Below are positions 25,032 to 33,075 of a DNA stretch of 44,476 bases, piece after piece. The stretch's first letter is position 1, and each line of letters opens with the position of its first letter. Both the position numbers and the translations under genes were made by a program. The DNA comes from Bacillota bacterium (lineage in GTDB: Bacteria; Bacillota; Clostridia; Lachnospirales; Lachnospiraceae), in NCBI GenBank assembly GCA_023413555.1, contig JAEZPG010000110.1:1-44476 (forward strand), written 5' to 3'. Under the pieces are notes generated by a model. That model was not told where the DNA came from. It worked only from the letters and a program-made list of their open reading frames with translations, and did no database searches.

Positions 25032-25199
25032 ATGATATTACATTTCTTTACATCTCTATCATTACCAAAGGGTAAACATATTTTTGGAACAGTCAAAGTA
25101 GGAGAACGAGGTCAAATTGTAATTCCAAAAGCGGATGTTATGAAAGACATTGCAGTAAGAATACTGAAAGGATTAGGAGGACTGAATAATGATGAATAA
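25032..25199 (+). pseudogene. AbrB/SpoVT-type regulator relic with internal deletion
   Basis: A 55-codon frame reads IFGTVKVGERGQIVIPK and then directly ADVMKDIAVRILKGL. The first part is the classic AbrB/SpoVT N-terminal motif. The second resembles the C-terminus of the same clostridial family. The middle segment, usually about 25-30 residues beginning EAR..FNI and ending in beta strands, is absent, so an in-frame deletion is likely. The first residues do not look native, and no ribosome binding site precedes the ATG, so the true start may also be lost. Its end contains the ribosome binding site of the next gene and overlaps its start, a typical coupled pair. The swapped-hairpin fold needs the missing part, so DNA binding is doubtful. 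Confidence 0.65.
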
Positions 25200-25854
25200 T
25201 GTGGTGAATTCTTTAATTAAATCTAGCACAGGCTACATTCTCTTGATGATCGCATCAATTGGCGATTTAATGCTTCCGTTTCTTTTTGCTCCATTTTGTA
25301 AGACTCATAATCATTTGACAATGGTTATGAGTTTATTAGGCAATCCAAATTCACCTGTACATATTATATATTCCATATGGCTAATTGGTGCTGGAATTAT
25401 GCTTATATTTGGAGCTCTAACGTTATATACAATCTTCGTATCTATATCAAGTGTGCTTTCAAAAATACTGTTGGTTTGTATAGTGCTTTTTGCAGTCGGC
25501 GCCTGCATATTATCCGGTATATTCCCAGCTGAGGAAACAAAAGAACTTTCTACTCTATCAGCTAAAATACATGGTGTTGGTTCTGTGTTAGGATTTTTTG
25601 CTCTTCTCTTTGTTCCTCTGATAATCGGATTAATATCGTTACACTCGAATGAAATAATCTATGGCATTATTTCAATTATATTTTTCATTCTTGCTATACT
25701 TTTCTTTTCTTTTTTTGCCATGTCTGATAAGGAAACATTCTCCGATACAATCATAGCTAACGAAGGATTATGGCAAAGATTAAATTTACTTTGTATGTAC
25801 GCCCCATTGGTCATGATTTCAATGAAAAATCTACTGAGTCATGAGATAGAGTAA
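25189..25854 (+). CDS. DUF998-like membrane protein
   Basis: This 221-residue integral membrane protein has about six hydrophobic segments. Their order, with short loops, a FPAEE motif after the third segment and KIHGVGSVLGF before the fourth, fits the DUF998 family of unknown function. AGGAGG (25175-25180) lies 8 bases before the ATG and inside the end of the AbrB-like relic, so the two were once translated together. In clostridia AbrB-like regulators often precede such membrane protein genes (recollection, not checked). It is convergent with araR and separated from it by a strong terminator. No catalytic motif is seen. Confidence 0.7.
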   Translation: MMNNVVNSLIKSSTGYILLMIASIGDLMLPFLFAPFCKTHNHLTMVMSLLGNPNSPVHIIYSIWLIGAGIMLIFGALTLYTIFVSISSVLSKILLVCIVLFAVGACILSGIFPAEETKELSTLSAKIHGVGSVLGFFALLFVPLIIGLISLHSNEIIYGIISIIFFILAILFFSFFAMSDKETFSDTIIANEGLWQRLNLLCMYAPLVMISMKNLLSHEIE

Positions 25855-25882
25855 TAATTATAAAACTCATTACAGTGTCCAA

Positions 25883-25921
25883 CAAAGAGACGCAGTATAA
25901 AGCGTTCCCTGCGTCTCTTTG
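25883..25921. terminator. bidirectional terminator between DUF998-like gene and araR
   Basis: CAAAGAGACGCAG and CTGCGTCTCTTTG form a perfect 13-base stem around a 13-base loop. A- and T-rich sequence flanks it, so it can end both the plus-strand membrane gene and the minus-strand araR gene. Confidence 0.8.
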
Positions 25922-25935
25922 ATATTTATTCTTAA

Positions 25936-27039
25936 TCATTCATTTCTTAAAACTGTAGAATTGCCTATTACAATTTCCGGCTCCACAAGAATATGCTTGT
26001 CTTCCTCACTAAGATCTCTATTACTCATTAAGGATAATAGTAGCTTAGCCGCCATTTCTCCTAATTTTTCATGTGGATGGGCTATGGTTGTAAGCTTAAG
26101 TCCACCATAGCTTGCCATGTAGGAATTATCATATCCAGTAATAGAAATATCTGAAGGAACCTTTACCCCCATCTCCTGTAAGGTTCGGATGATCGATATC
26201 GCAATCTGATCATTGTAACAGACAACTGCATCTAATTTTATGTTACTCTGAATAAGCTTTTTCATACTCTCCGCTGGATGAACTACCCGATCTTCAGTAT
26301 AAAACCAAGTAACAATATCTGGATTGTAGCTGATACCAGCCTCCTGTAGTGCTTTTACATAACCCCGATGACGGTTCTGTCCCTGGGAGTCGTCTGACTT
26401 AAAGACACCGGCAATATGCCTGTGACCCTGACTAATCAGATGTTTGGTAATCAAATATCCCCCCTTATAGTCATCCATAAGGATATTAGGTTTGCAAAGC
26501 ATCTGAGAATAGCAACCCTGAATAAATACATAGGGAATTTTATATTCCTCCAATTTTTCATATAGGTTTAGATGCCTACAATAAATATGGCTTTTACTTG
26601 GTTCAATAATTAGGCCTTCAATGTCTTTTTGCAAAAGTTCTTCCAGACAAATAGCCTCCCTGCTTCTAGAATTTCTAGTATTTTTGAGAATTATACTATA
26701 TCCCTCTTCTGCCAAAGCTTCGTCTATTCCCTTTATCACCCTTGGAAATATATAATCTGACATGTATGTAGTTACTACAGCGACATTTTTGGAAGTATGA
26801 ATATGACTAGATCGTTCAGAACAAAAGGTACCTTTTCCATGAACTGCATAGACAAATCCTGCATTCGTAAGTTCTCCAATTGCCTTTCTTACGGTTTGAC
26901 GACTGACACAATACCTGGCTGATAGTTCATTCTCAGAAGGAAGTTGTTCCCCAGCTAACAATTTACCGGAGGAGATAAGATCTTTTAGATCTTCAATTAT
27001 CTTGTTGTATTTTAACTGCTTTCCATTTTCACTGATCAT
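25936..27039 (-). CDS. araR: arabinose repressor AraR (GntR/LacI hybrid)
   Basis: This 367-residue regulator has an N-terminal GntR winged helix (about 5-75, with LPSENELSARYCVSRQTVRKAIGEL and the HGKGTFC wing) and a C-terminal LacI-like effector domain (about 85-360, with QGHRHIAGVFKSDD, AVVCYNDQIA and ISITGYDNSYMA). This is the AraR fold and length known from Bacillus and clostridia. It lies close to araA, whose promoter carries an AraR-type operator. Arabinose should release it from DNA. AAAGGAAGG precedes the ATG by six bases. A possible promoter overlaps that site. It is the better candidate for the true AraR of the two GntR/LacI hybrids here. Confidence 0.88.
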   Translation of the reverse strand: MISENGKQLKYNKIIEDLKDLISSGKLLAGEQLPSENELSARYCVSRQTVRKAIGELTNAGFVYAVHGKGTFCSERSSHIHTSKNVAVVTTYMSDYIFPRVIKGIDEALAEEGYSIILKNTRNSRSREAICLEELLQKDIEGLIIEPSKSHIYCRHLNLYEKLEEYKIPYVFIQGCYSQMLCKPNILMDDYKGGYLITKHLISQGHRHIAGVFKSDDSQGQNRHRGYVKALQEAGISYNPDIVTWFYTEDRVVHPAESMKKLIQSNIKLDAVVCYNDQIAISIIRTLQEMGVKVPSDISITGYDNSYMASYGGLKLTTIAHPHEKLGEMAAKLLLSLMSNRDLSEEDKHILVEPEIVIGNSTVLRNE

Positions 27040-27051
27040 GTTTTTCCTTCC

Positions 27052-27080
27052 TTTATAAGGCCTTAGCCTTCACTCGTCAA
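27052..27080 (-). promoter_or_regulatory. candidate promoter at the araR start
   Basis: On the minus strand TTGACG, a 17-base spacer and TATAAA match sigma-A well. However, the -10 overlaps the ribosome binding site and sits about 13 bases before the ATG. A transcript from here would be nearly leaderless. It may be fortuitous, with araR read through from the amidase gene. Confidence 0.35.
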
Positions 27081-27932
27081 TTAATCCAGATTAGAAAAGT
27101 ATTGATCCAAACCTCTTGCAATCCCTAGTGCTATTTTATCCTGATATTCCTCTGTAGATAGCTGCTCATCCTCTTTTGGATTCGTCATATAGCCCATTTC
27201 TACAATTGTAGTTGGTACTAAGGACCAATTTATTCCCGTCATAGTATCAGTTTCCCAAACCCCTTTTGAATTTGCCTGCGTTGTATCTAAGACAGATTTC
27301 AGTACACAATCAGACAGTTTTCTACACTGGCTATAGATTGAAGCGTTATAAGGATTATTCTTAGTATTACAGATGGTCATGACACCATTGACATGACTGT
27401 TCTCAGATCCATTGGCATGAATACGGATTAAAGCATCTGCATGGGCAACATTGGCCATGGTAGCTCTTTCTGAATTGCTAATATTAACATGATTGGATGT
27501 TCTTATCATCATGACCCTGTATCCTTTCTCCACTAACAACTTTTTTAATTTACTTGCTACCATAAGATTTAGTTCATATTCATATAGCCCGGTTTTAACC
27601 CCCCTGGTACCACTGGATACCTTTTTCTTCATCTCAGTTGCTCCTGGGCCCACCGGCTCCTTATCTGGATTGTTCTTTGCCTGGTGTCCTGCATCAATAA
27701 CAATTAAATACTCCTCTGTACTTTGCACCGTAGGAGATAATGTCGTCGTAGGCTCCACGGTTGATATCTCTGGATTAACTGGCTCTTTTGTTGGTTTTTT
27801 TGATCGCATTGTACCATGTATTTCCTCTGGATTTTTCCAGATTACAGGGTTAGATTTTTTTTGGCCACATCCAGTAAGTGTAAACAGCGTCAGCACAATC
27901 ATAAGGAAACCAGTCATTATTTTCTTATACAA
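27081..27932 (-). CDS. N-acetylmuramoyl-L-alanine amidase lipoprotein (Amidase_3)
   Basis: This lipoprotein has about 283 residues. The signal peptide ends in LTGC. A Pro/Thr/Glu-rich linker follows (about 30-75). The catalytic domain has the zinc ligands and the catalytic glutamate: VIDAGHQ (His), YEYELNL (Glu), IRIHANGS (His) and TTIVEMGYMTNPKED (Glu). It should cleave the amide between muramic acid and peptide in peptidoglycan, outside the membrane. The start is uncertain. I prefer the TTG at 27932, six bases after AAGGGG, because it gives a normal signal peptide. The longest frame begins 26 codons earlier without a signal-like start. It lies 41 bases upstream of araR, which has no obvious functional link. 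Confidence 0.88.
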   Translation of the reverse strand: MYKKIMTGFLMIVLTLFTLTGCGQKKSNPVIWKNPEEIHGTMRSKKPTKEPVNPEISTVEPTTTLSPTVQSTEEYLIVIDAGHQAKNNPDKEPVGPGATEMKKKVSSGTRGVKTGLYEYELNLMVASKLKKLLVEKGYRVMMIRTSNHVNISNSERATMANVAHADALIRIHANGSENSHVNGVMTICNTKNNPYNASIYSQCRKLSDCVLKSVLDTTQANSKGVWETDTMTGINWSLVPTTIVEMGYMTNPKEDEQLSTEEYQDKIALGIARGLDQYFSNLD

Positions 27933-28076
27933 ATTTAACCCCTTCCATCCTTGATTAATTACATTACTAAAATAATATATTATTATACAATGTAACGAAT
28001 TATAATGCAATTATTATGCAATTAGTCATCAATGACAGATACTGTTTGGAAATACCCTGTTGAATAAAATGCTTTT

Positions 28077-29102
28077 TCATATGATATACTTAATCTCACA
28101 CTCTGGAAAATACTTCAGTAACTTTTCCCGAAAGAAAGTTTTAATCTCCTGCAATTCTTCCTTTGTATAGAGGTATTTTCCATAGCCAAATTGACCATAC
28201 TTATACTTTCTTTCCTCATCCTTCATAGGTAAAGTAGATGTTGGAAAAATCTCCTGAATAAGACTCTTGGCTTTCGGTGTATACCGATGAGTTATCACCT
28301 CAAAATAAGGCTTGTGTGAAAGCTTTTTTGGCAAAGCCTCTGATAATTGACGTAATAATTCTTCATACTCCTCCATCCATCCTTCATATATAAACACAGG
28401 GGCAATCAAAAAACCTATAGGATAGCCTGCCCTACTCATCTTGGTTGCTGCATGGATTCTAGCAGTTATAGAAGCTGTGAAATGCTCATACTCCGAACGT
28501 ATTCTTTCGGTATTTAGACTAAATCTTACCTCAGTCTTATTATTATGTTTCAACTCAAGAAGTCCATCTACATCACTATATTTGGATACAAAACGAAATG
28601 CTCCAAGAGGTTCATTGGCAAAAAAAAGTATGGTCTTTTCCAAGGCATGAGTATAGGGCTCCACACATAGAGGATCTGAGGTGGCTGAACCTTCAAAAGT
28701 AGTGATCTTTTCTTTATTTGCTTCCATATATTTTCTAGCGCGTTCTAAAATCTCATCAATATTTACATTTACTCTTACAAAGGGTTTATCCCCTAACTGT
28801 GTATGCAAATAACAGTATTCACACTGCCCCATACAACCACTGACAAGTGGAAGCATATAATCAGCTGATGGCTTACAGGTTTGAAATGCACCAGGCTTCT
28901 TTCGACTAACAACCAAGGTCTGCTTACCATTACTATAAAAAGTCTGAGTATTTTCATCTTCAATATAAGTTTTTATTCGATTGGAAGCTACCTCATCATA
29001 CACCATGACATCTGGTATTCTGGAAAATTCATCATATAGCCTTTGGGCAATGTCATATTCTTTTACACCTTTTTCGAAGATTACCTGCTTCGGCTTAAAC
29101 AT
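28077..29102 (-). CDS. splB: spore photoproduct lyase
   Basis: This 341-residue radical-SAM enzyme repairs the thymine dimer formed in UV-irradiated spores. The cluster motif CMGQCEYC gives Cys90, Cys94 and Cys97, with Tyr96 and Tyr98 beside them, at the same numbers as the Geobacillus enzyme. Residue 140, which is the hydrogen-donor cysteine in Bacillus and Geobacillus enzymes, is Ala here (GSATSD). Cys76 and Cys146 are possible substitutes. I recall that some clostridial enzymes lack this cysteine. I chose the ATG at 29102, five bases after AGAGGTGA, over the upstream GTG. It appears to be a single gene. It implies a sporulating host. Confidence 0.92.
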   Translation of the reverse strand: MFKPKQVIFEKGVKEYDIAQRLYDEFSRIPDVMVYDEVASNRIKTYIEDENTQTFYSNGKQTLVVSRKKPGAFQTCKPSADYMLPLVSGCMGQCEYCYLHTQLGDKPFVRVNVNIDEILERARKYMEANKEKITTFEGSATSDPLCVEPYTHALEKTILFFANEPLGAFRFVSKYSDVDGLLELKHNNKTEVRFSLNTERIRSEYEHFTASITARIHAATKMSRAGYPIGFLIAPVFIYEGWMEEYEELLRQLSEALPKKLSHKPYFEVITHRYTPKAKSLIQEIFPTSTLPMKDEERKYKYGQFGYGKYLYTKEELQEIKTFFREKLLKYFPECEIKYII

Positions 29103-29221
29103 TACAGTCACCTCTTATATGGTATTCATATTCTATTATGATAGAATGCCATTTGAAATATAAATTATACGAAGATTAGTTGATAGGATCCTGTATTTGT
29201 ATTCTATAAGCGCTTCTTAAA

Positions 29222-29268
29222 CAAAAGAAAAGCTCTGAGTACTTAACCTTTGGCTAAGTCTTCAGAGC
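29222..29268 (-). terminator. terminator downstream of the malic enzyme gene
   Basis: GCTCTGAGTACTTA and TAAGTCTTCAGAGC pair over 14 positions with two mismatches (29232-29268). On the minus strand the hairpin is followed by TTTTCTTTTG, a good U-tract. Confidence 0.8.
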
Positions 29269-29279
29269 CTTTAACTATT

Positions 29280-30452
29280 CTATATTCTTGCTACACCGGT
29301 TTTTCTTGCAGCTTCAGCAACAGCCTCAGCTACTGCAGTCGCAACATTTTTATCAAGTGCAGATGGAATGATGTAATCAGGGGTAAGTTTGTCATCTGTT
29401 ACAAATGAAGCAATCGCCTTTGCAGCAGCAACCTTCATCTCATCATTAATATCGCTTGCACGTACATCAAGTGCTCCACGGAATATTCCAGGGAATGCTA
29501 ATACATTGTTTATCTGATTAGGGAAATCGCTTCTGCCAGTACCTACAACAGCTGCACCTGCACTCTTTGCCAAATCAGGCATTATCTCTGGAGTAGGGTT
29601 TGCCATTGGGAAAAGAATTGGATCTTTAGCCATACTCTTAACCATTTCAGCAGTTACACAGCCTGGTGCGGAAACTCCAATAAATACATCCGCATCCTTA
29701 AGAACCTCAGCAAGACTTCCTTTTCTCAAGTTACGATTTGTAATTTTAGCCATCTCAATCTTTTCTTCATTAAGATTATCTCTACCTTCGTATATTGCAC
29801 CACTTCTATCACAAAGTACAACATCCTTAAGTCCCATCGCAATAAGAAGTTTTATGATTGCAATACCGGCAGCACCGGCACCACTTGTTACTACTCTAAT
29901 CTCATCCAACTTTTTGCCAACAAGCTTAAGTGCATTAAGCATTGCAGCAAGTGTTACAACAGCTGTACCATGTTGATCATCGTGAAAAATTGGAATATCA
30001 CAGCATTCCTTAAGTCTACGTTCAATTTCAAAGCAACGTGGAGCACTGATATCTTCTAAATTAACACCACCGAAAGAGCCTGCAAGGAGTTTCACTGTAT
30101 TAACGATATCATCAACATCTTTTGAACGTACACAAAGTGGAATAGCATCAACATCACCGAATGTCTTAAACAATGCGCACTTACCTTCCATTACTGGCAT
30201 ACCAGCCTCAGGTCCAATGTCACCAAGACCAAGAACAGCTGTACCATCGGTTACAACTGCAACCAAGTTTGAACGTCTTGTTAAATCATAACTTTTGTCT
30301 ACATCTTTTTGAATTTCAAGACAAGGCTCTGCTACACCTGGAGTGTATGCAAGTGAGAGGTCGTCTCGTGTTTCAAGAGGAGCACGGCAAATTACCTCAA
30401 TCTTTCCCTTCCATTCATAATGTTTTTTTAAAGATTTCTCTGCGTAATCCAT
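29280..30452 (-). CDS. malic enzyme (oxaloacetate-decarboxylating)
   Basis: This 390-residue small-form malic enzyme converts malate to pyruvate and carbon dioxide with reduction of NAD or NADP. SLAYTPGVAEPC, LGDIGPEAGMPVMEGK, FHDDQHGTAVV and the Rossmann GAGAAGIAIIKL are all present. Prokaryotic short forms have this length. The cofactor cannot be told from the motif. It is the second gene after a lactate/malate dehydrogenase homologue, 37 bases away, and both end at the terminator at 29222-29268. AAAGGAAG precedes the ATG. The pair resembles the adjacent malate dehydrogenase and malic enzyme genes of Clostridium thermocellum, where they form the malate shunt. Confidence 0.93.
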   Translation of the reverse strand: MDYAEKSLKKHYEWKGKIEVICRAPLETRDDLSLAYTPGVAEPCLEIQKDVDKSYDLTRRSNLVAVVTDGTAVLGLGDIGPEAGMPVMEGKCALFKTFGDVDAIPLCVRSKDVDDIVNTVKLLAGSFGGVNLEDISAPRCFEIERRLKECCDIPIFHDDQHGTAVVTLAAMLNALKLVGKKLDEIRVVTSGAGAAGIAIIKLLIAMGLKDVVLCDRSGAIYEGRDNLNEEKIEMAKITNRNLRKGSLAEVLKDADVFIGVSAPGCVTAEMVKSMAKDPILFPMANPTPEIMPDLAKSAGAAVVGTGRSDFPNQINNVLAFPGIFRGALDVRASDINDEMKVAAAKAIASFVTDDKLTPDYIIPSALDKNVATAVAEAVAEAARKTGVARI

Positions 30453-30489
30453 GTAATACTTCCTTTCAAAATTTTATTGGCATCACTTC

Positions 30490-31464
30490 TTAGAAGTGTA
30501 TTCCCGCAATAACAGATTTTAACGCTTCTGCACTTTCTTTGAGCTGTTTAAGCTCAGATGCGAGAAGTGGAGGTGTGATTTCACGTTCAACACCATGTCC
30601 GCCAATGACCGCTGGTAGACTTAAACATACATCGTTAATTCCATAACGATCTGTAACTAGTGTGGATACAGTAAGAATATTCTGCCCATCACGTAAAATA
30701 ACATCACAGATTTTATTAACAGAAAGCGCTATCGCATAGAAGGTAGCACCCTTTCGCTTGATAACCTCAGCGCCTGCTGTACGAACATCTTGTTCAATAT
30801 CGGCAATCTCAGCCTTTCCACAAGTATTATGGTTTTCACAAATGTTTGTACAGTATTCAGTCATCTCCATACCTGCAATATTGGTAAGGGACCATGGAAT
30901 CATTGAAGTATCACCATGCTCTCCAAAGACATACGCATGTACACTCTGTGGACTAAGATGAACATGATCCGCCAGTCTTGAGCGAAGACGAGATGTATCA
31001 AGCATAGTTCCTGATCCGATTACTTGGTGTGGATTTAAATGTGTACATTTTAATATTGCATATGTAATGATATCAACAGGATTGCTAACAACGATATAAA
31101 CTGCGTCTGGTGCTACCTCTGCAACACCTGGCATAACTGAATTGATAATATTAACATTAGCTTGTGCAAGATCAAGCCTTGTCTGACCAGGTTTTCTTGC
31201 CAGACCTAGAGTAACAATTACAATATCCGAGTCCTTGGCATCACTATACTCACCAGCGTAAATATCAATCGCGTGACAAAAGGAAATTCCTTGACGAATA
31301 TCCATAGCTTCGCCTTGAGCTTTTTCCTTATTAATATCAACAAGAACAAGTTCCGAGCAAGTTCCTGCAACAGCAATAGTATATGCAATTGTTGCACCAA
31401 CATTCCCTGCACCTATAATGGTAATCTTAGTACCATTCATAGTTGTACCATCAATTTTATTCAT
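30490..31464 (-). CDS. lactate/malate dehydrogenase family, probably malate dehydrogenase
   Basis: This 324-residue NAD-dependent 2-hydroxyacid dehydrogenase has Rossmann GAGNVGATIA, catalytic GEHGDTSMIPWS (His) and the NPVDIITY loop. The mobile loop reads LARKPGQTRLDL. Lactate dehydrogenases have Gln at the position of Arg90 here (classical residue 102, as in NQKPGETR), while malate dehydrogenases have Arg. This argues for oxaloacetate/malate as substrate, though many databases would name it L-lactate dehydrogenase. The neighbouring malic enzyme supports that reading. GGAGG lies before the ATG. A leader of about 270 bases precedes it if the promoter at 31742-31771 is used. Activity on lactate cannot be excluded. 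Confidence 0.85.
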   Translation of the reverse strand: MNKIDGTTMNGTKITIIGAGNVGATIAYTIAVAGTCSELVLVDINKEKAQGEAMDIRQGISFCHAIDIYAGEYSDAKDSDIVIVTLGLARKPGQTRLDLAQANVNIINSVMPGVAEVAPDAVYIVVSNPVDIITYAILKCTHLNPHQVIGSGTMLDTSRLRSRLADHVHLSPQSVHAYVFGEHGDTSMIPWSLTNIAGMEMTEYCTNICENHNTCGKAEIADIEQDVRTAGAEVIKRKGATFYAIALSVNKICDVILRDGQNILTVSTLVTDRYGINDVCLSLPAVIGGHGVEREITPPLLASELKQLKESAEALKSVIAGIHF

Positions 31465-32341
31465 AATTTTGTATCCTCCAATATTTATTATTAAATGATA
31501 ATTCCAATTAAAAGACTTCTATACTATTCGTCCTTTATAATAGTTATATCATTGTGGTACTTAATCGGTGTGAATCAGATTTCTCATGTATCAGTAAATA
31601 TATAGAAATATCATTATATTTGATATACTCTTTGTATCTATTAAATTGGCAGTACTGAATTTCATCGATTTTTAATATATGAACTATTTTTTTAAATAAA
31701 TATATTGTATTAATTATTGTACAATTGCAACAAACAGGTAAATGATAGCATATCACTTCATTTGCTGTCAACATATATTTTATCATATTCTATGGGCAAA
31801 ATATAATATAAAAAACTGATATGGAATACAATAACAAAGCTGGAAGTAAGTAAAAGATTATGAATGATAAATATTTATAACAACTTTATAAACATCAATT
31901 AAGAACATTTGTAATGGTACATTATTTCAACAATGTGTCTAATATAACATGGTATTCATACATACCTTTTGTGCTCCTACAATTTATGTCATAATCAGCG
32001 TACACAATATGATATATAAATTATTTATATATCCGCTCAGTACCCACATAATCCTTGTTTCACAATTCACGCCTAGTATCCATGGATTGACCAAATTATA
32101 TTAAGAATTTTTTATTGCAAGTATCCTAACGGAGTGTTTTTTGAATCAGTAATTTATTGAATTTTTGGTCCAATAAAAAGTACTTATTATAATATTTGAC
32201 ATAGCAGGTGGTTTAATCGTATAGGTATCCATTATTACTTCATCATGTTTCTTTCATTAATCATCAAATTACAAAATTGTTGTTTTAATACCTCTACCTA
32301 TTGAAGTTTGTTACTGTATACACTCTAGGAAATAAATAAAA
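31465..32341. other. 877-base AT-rich intergenic region
   Basis: No convincing gene is seen. An 80-codon minus-strand frame at 31544-31786 lacks a ribosome binding site and begins upstream of the promoter at 31742-31771, so I do not accept it. I searched for a Rex redox operator near the dehydrogenase promoter and found only the short TTGTACAA at 31717-31724. The part from 31850 to 32341 shows nothing I can interpret. Confidence 0.5.
31742..31771 (-). promoter_or_regulatory. promoter of the dehydrogenase-malic enzyme operon
   Basis: On the minus strand TTGACA, an 18-base spacer and TATCAT give a good sigma-A match. It is the best promoter upstream of the operon, about 270 bases before the coding start, which implies a long untranslated leader. 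Confidence 0.55.
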
Positions 32342-32977
32342 TTATATTCTAGACCGTTTCCTTTTTATCAAAGCAATGATCACACCTACCATATTAATCA
32401 CAAAATACAGAAACCAATATAGGAAATATCGTTGTATAGAATTACCCCTACAAATAATTGGTGCTATCCATGGGGAAAATCTCCCAACGAACCCTTCATA
32501 TAAATTGCAGGCTAATGCAATGGGAATAAAACTGACGAACCAGATGTTGATTACCCAAAACCAAAATGCTGCACTCTTTTTTTTCTCGCCAATTAATTGT
32601 CCAACAGCAAAGAAAGCACAACCTATCACTGATATCATCAATCCTATCAAAACCGCCACCGTTGTTTGTTGTTCTCTCCATGAAACAAGCGCAGCTATGA
32701 GACCTATTACATTTAACACAGTAGACACAACTGTGTAAATTCTTGCATCAGATCTCTTCTTTTCTTTATCCAGCTTAGGTTCAATCCCTTTCAGCAGATA
32801 ATCCGTTGTTATTTCAAAATAATTGCTTAACAGAATTATTTTTTCTAAATCTGGAACACTCTGTTCACTTTCCCATTTAGAAACAGCCTGTCTTGATACT
32901 CCAATCTGATCTGCTAATTGTTCTTGAGAGATACCTCTCGCTTTGCGTAATAATTGAATTCTGTCTGAGATACTCAT
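32342..32977 (-). CDS. Xre-family regulator with C-terminal membrane domain
   Basis: This 211-residue protein has an N-terminal HTH_3 domain (about 1-60, with LRKARGISQEQLADQIGVSRQAVSKWE and VPDLEKIILLSNYFEIT). A short charged linker and about four membrane segments follow (85-205), ending in a basic tail IKRKRSRI. Such fusions probably bind DNA at the membrane in response to envelope signals. The ligand is unknown. I chose the ATG at 32977, after AAGGA, over an ATG four codons earlier with no proper site. Two palindromes lie at its promoter, suggesting autoregulation. It is a single gene between the dehydrogenase and tsf operons. Confidence 0.82.
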   Translation of the reverse strand: MSISDRIQLLRKARGISQEQLADQIGVSRQAVSKWESEQSVPDLEKIILLSNYFEITTDYLLKGIEPKLDKEKKRSDARIYTVVSTVLNVIGLIAALVSWREQQTTVAVLIGLMISVIGCAFFAVGQLIGEKKKSAAFWFWVINIWFVSFIPIALACNLYEGFVGRFSPWIAPIICRGNSIQRYFLYWFLYFVINMVGVIIALIKRKRSRI

Positions 32978-33003
32978 GATATACACCATCCTTCTTTAAG
33001 ATA

Positions 33004-33033
33004 GATATAGTTTATTTTTGTTAGTGGTTGCAA
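33004..33033 (-). promoter_or_regulatory. candidate promoter of the Xre regulator
   Basis: On the minus strand TTGCAA, an 18-base spacer and TATATC form a moderate sigma-A match. The -35 lies inside the palindrome at 33025-33041, as expected for autorepression. Confidence 0.45.
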
Positions 33034-33041
33034 CGCAACCA
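33025..33041. promoter_or_regulatory. palindromic operator candidate 1
   Basis: TGGTTGC-AAC-GCAACCA is a perfect inverted repeat with 7-base arms. It overlaps the candidate -35 of the Xre gene and shares the GGTTG/CAACC core with the palindrome at 33059-33075. Confidence 0.5.
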
Positions 33042-33058
33042 ACTCAGGCTTGAAGTTT

Positions 33059-33075
33059 GTCAACCGCAGGTTGAC
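33059..33075. promoter_or_regulatory. palindromic operator candidate 2
   Basis: GTCAACC-GCA-GGTTGAC is a perfect inverted repeat with 7-base arms, centred 34 bases from the first. The words TTTGTC (33056) and GACAAA (33081) allow an alternative outer pairing. The two sites could bind two dimers of the Xre protein. Confidence 0.5.

Noticed and set aside
31717..31724. TTGTACAA as a possible Rex operator
   Set aside because: It lacks the TTGTGA/TCACAA spacing of Rex sites. A short palindrome is expected by chance in AT-rich DNA.
31544..31786. 80-codon minus-strand frame upstream of the dehydrogenase
   Set aside because: It begins before the likely promoter, has no ribosome binding site and is of AT-driven composition.
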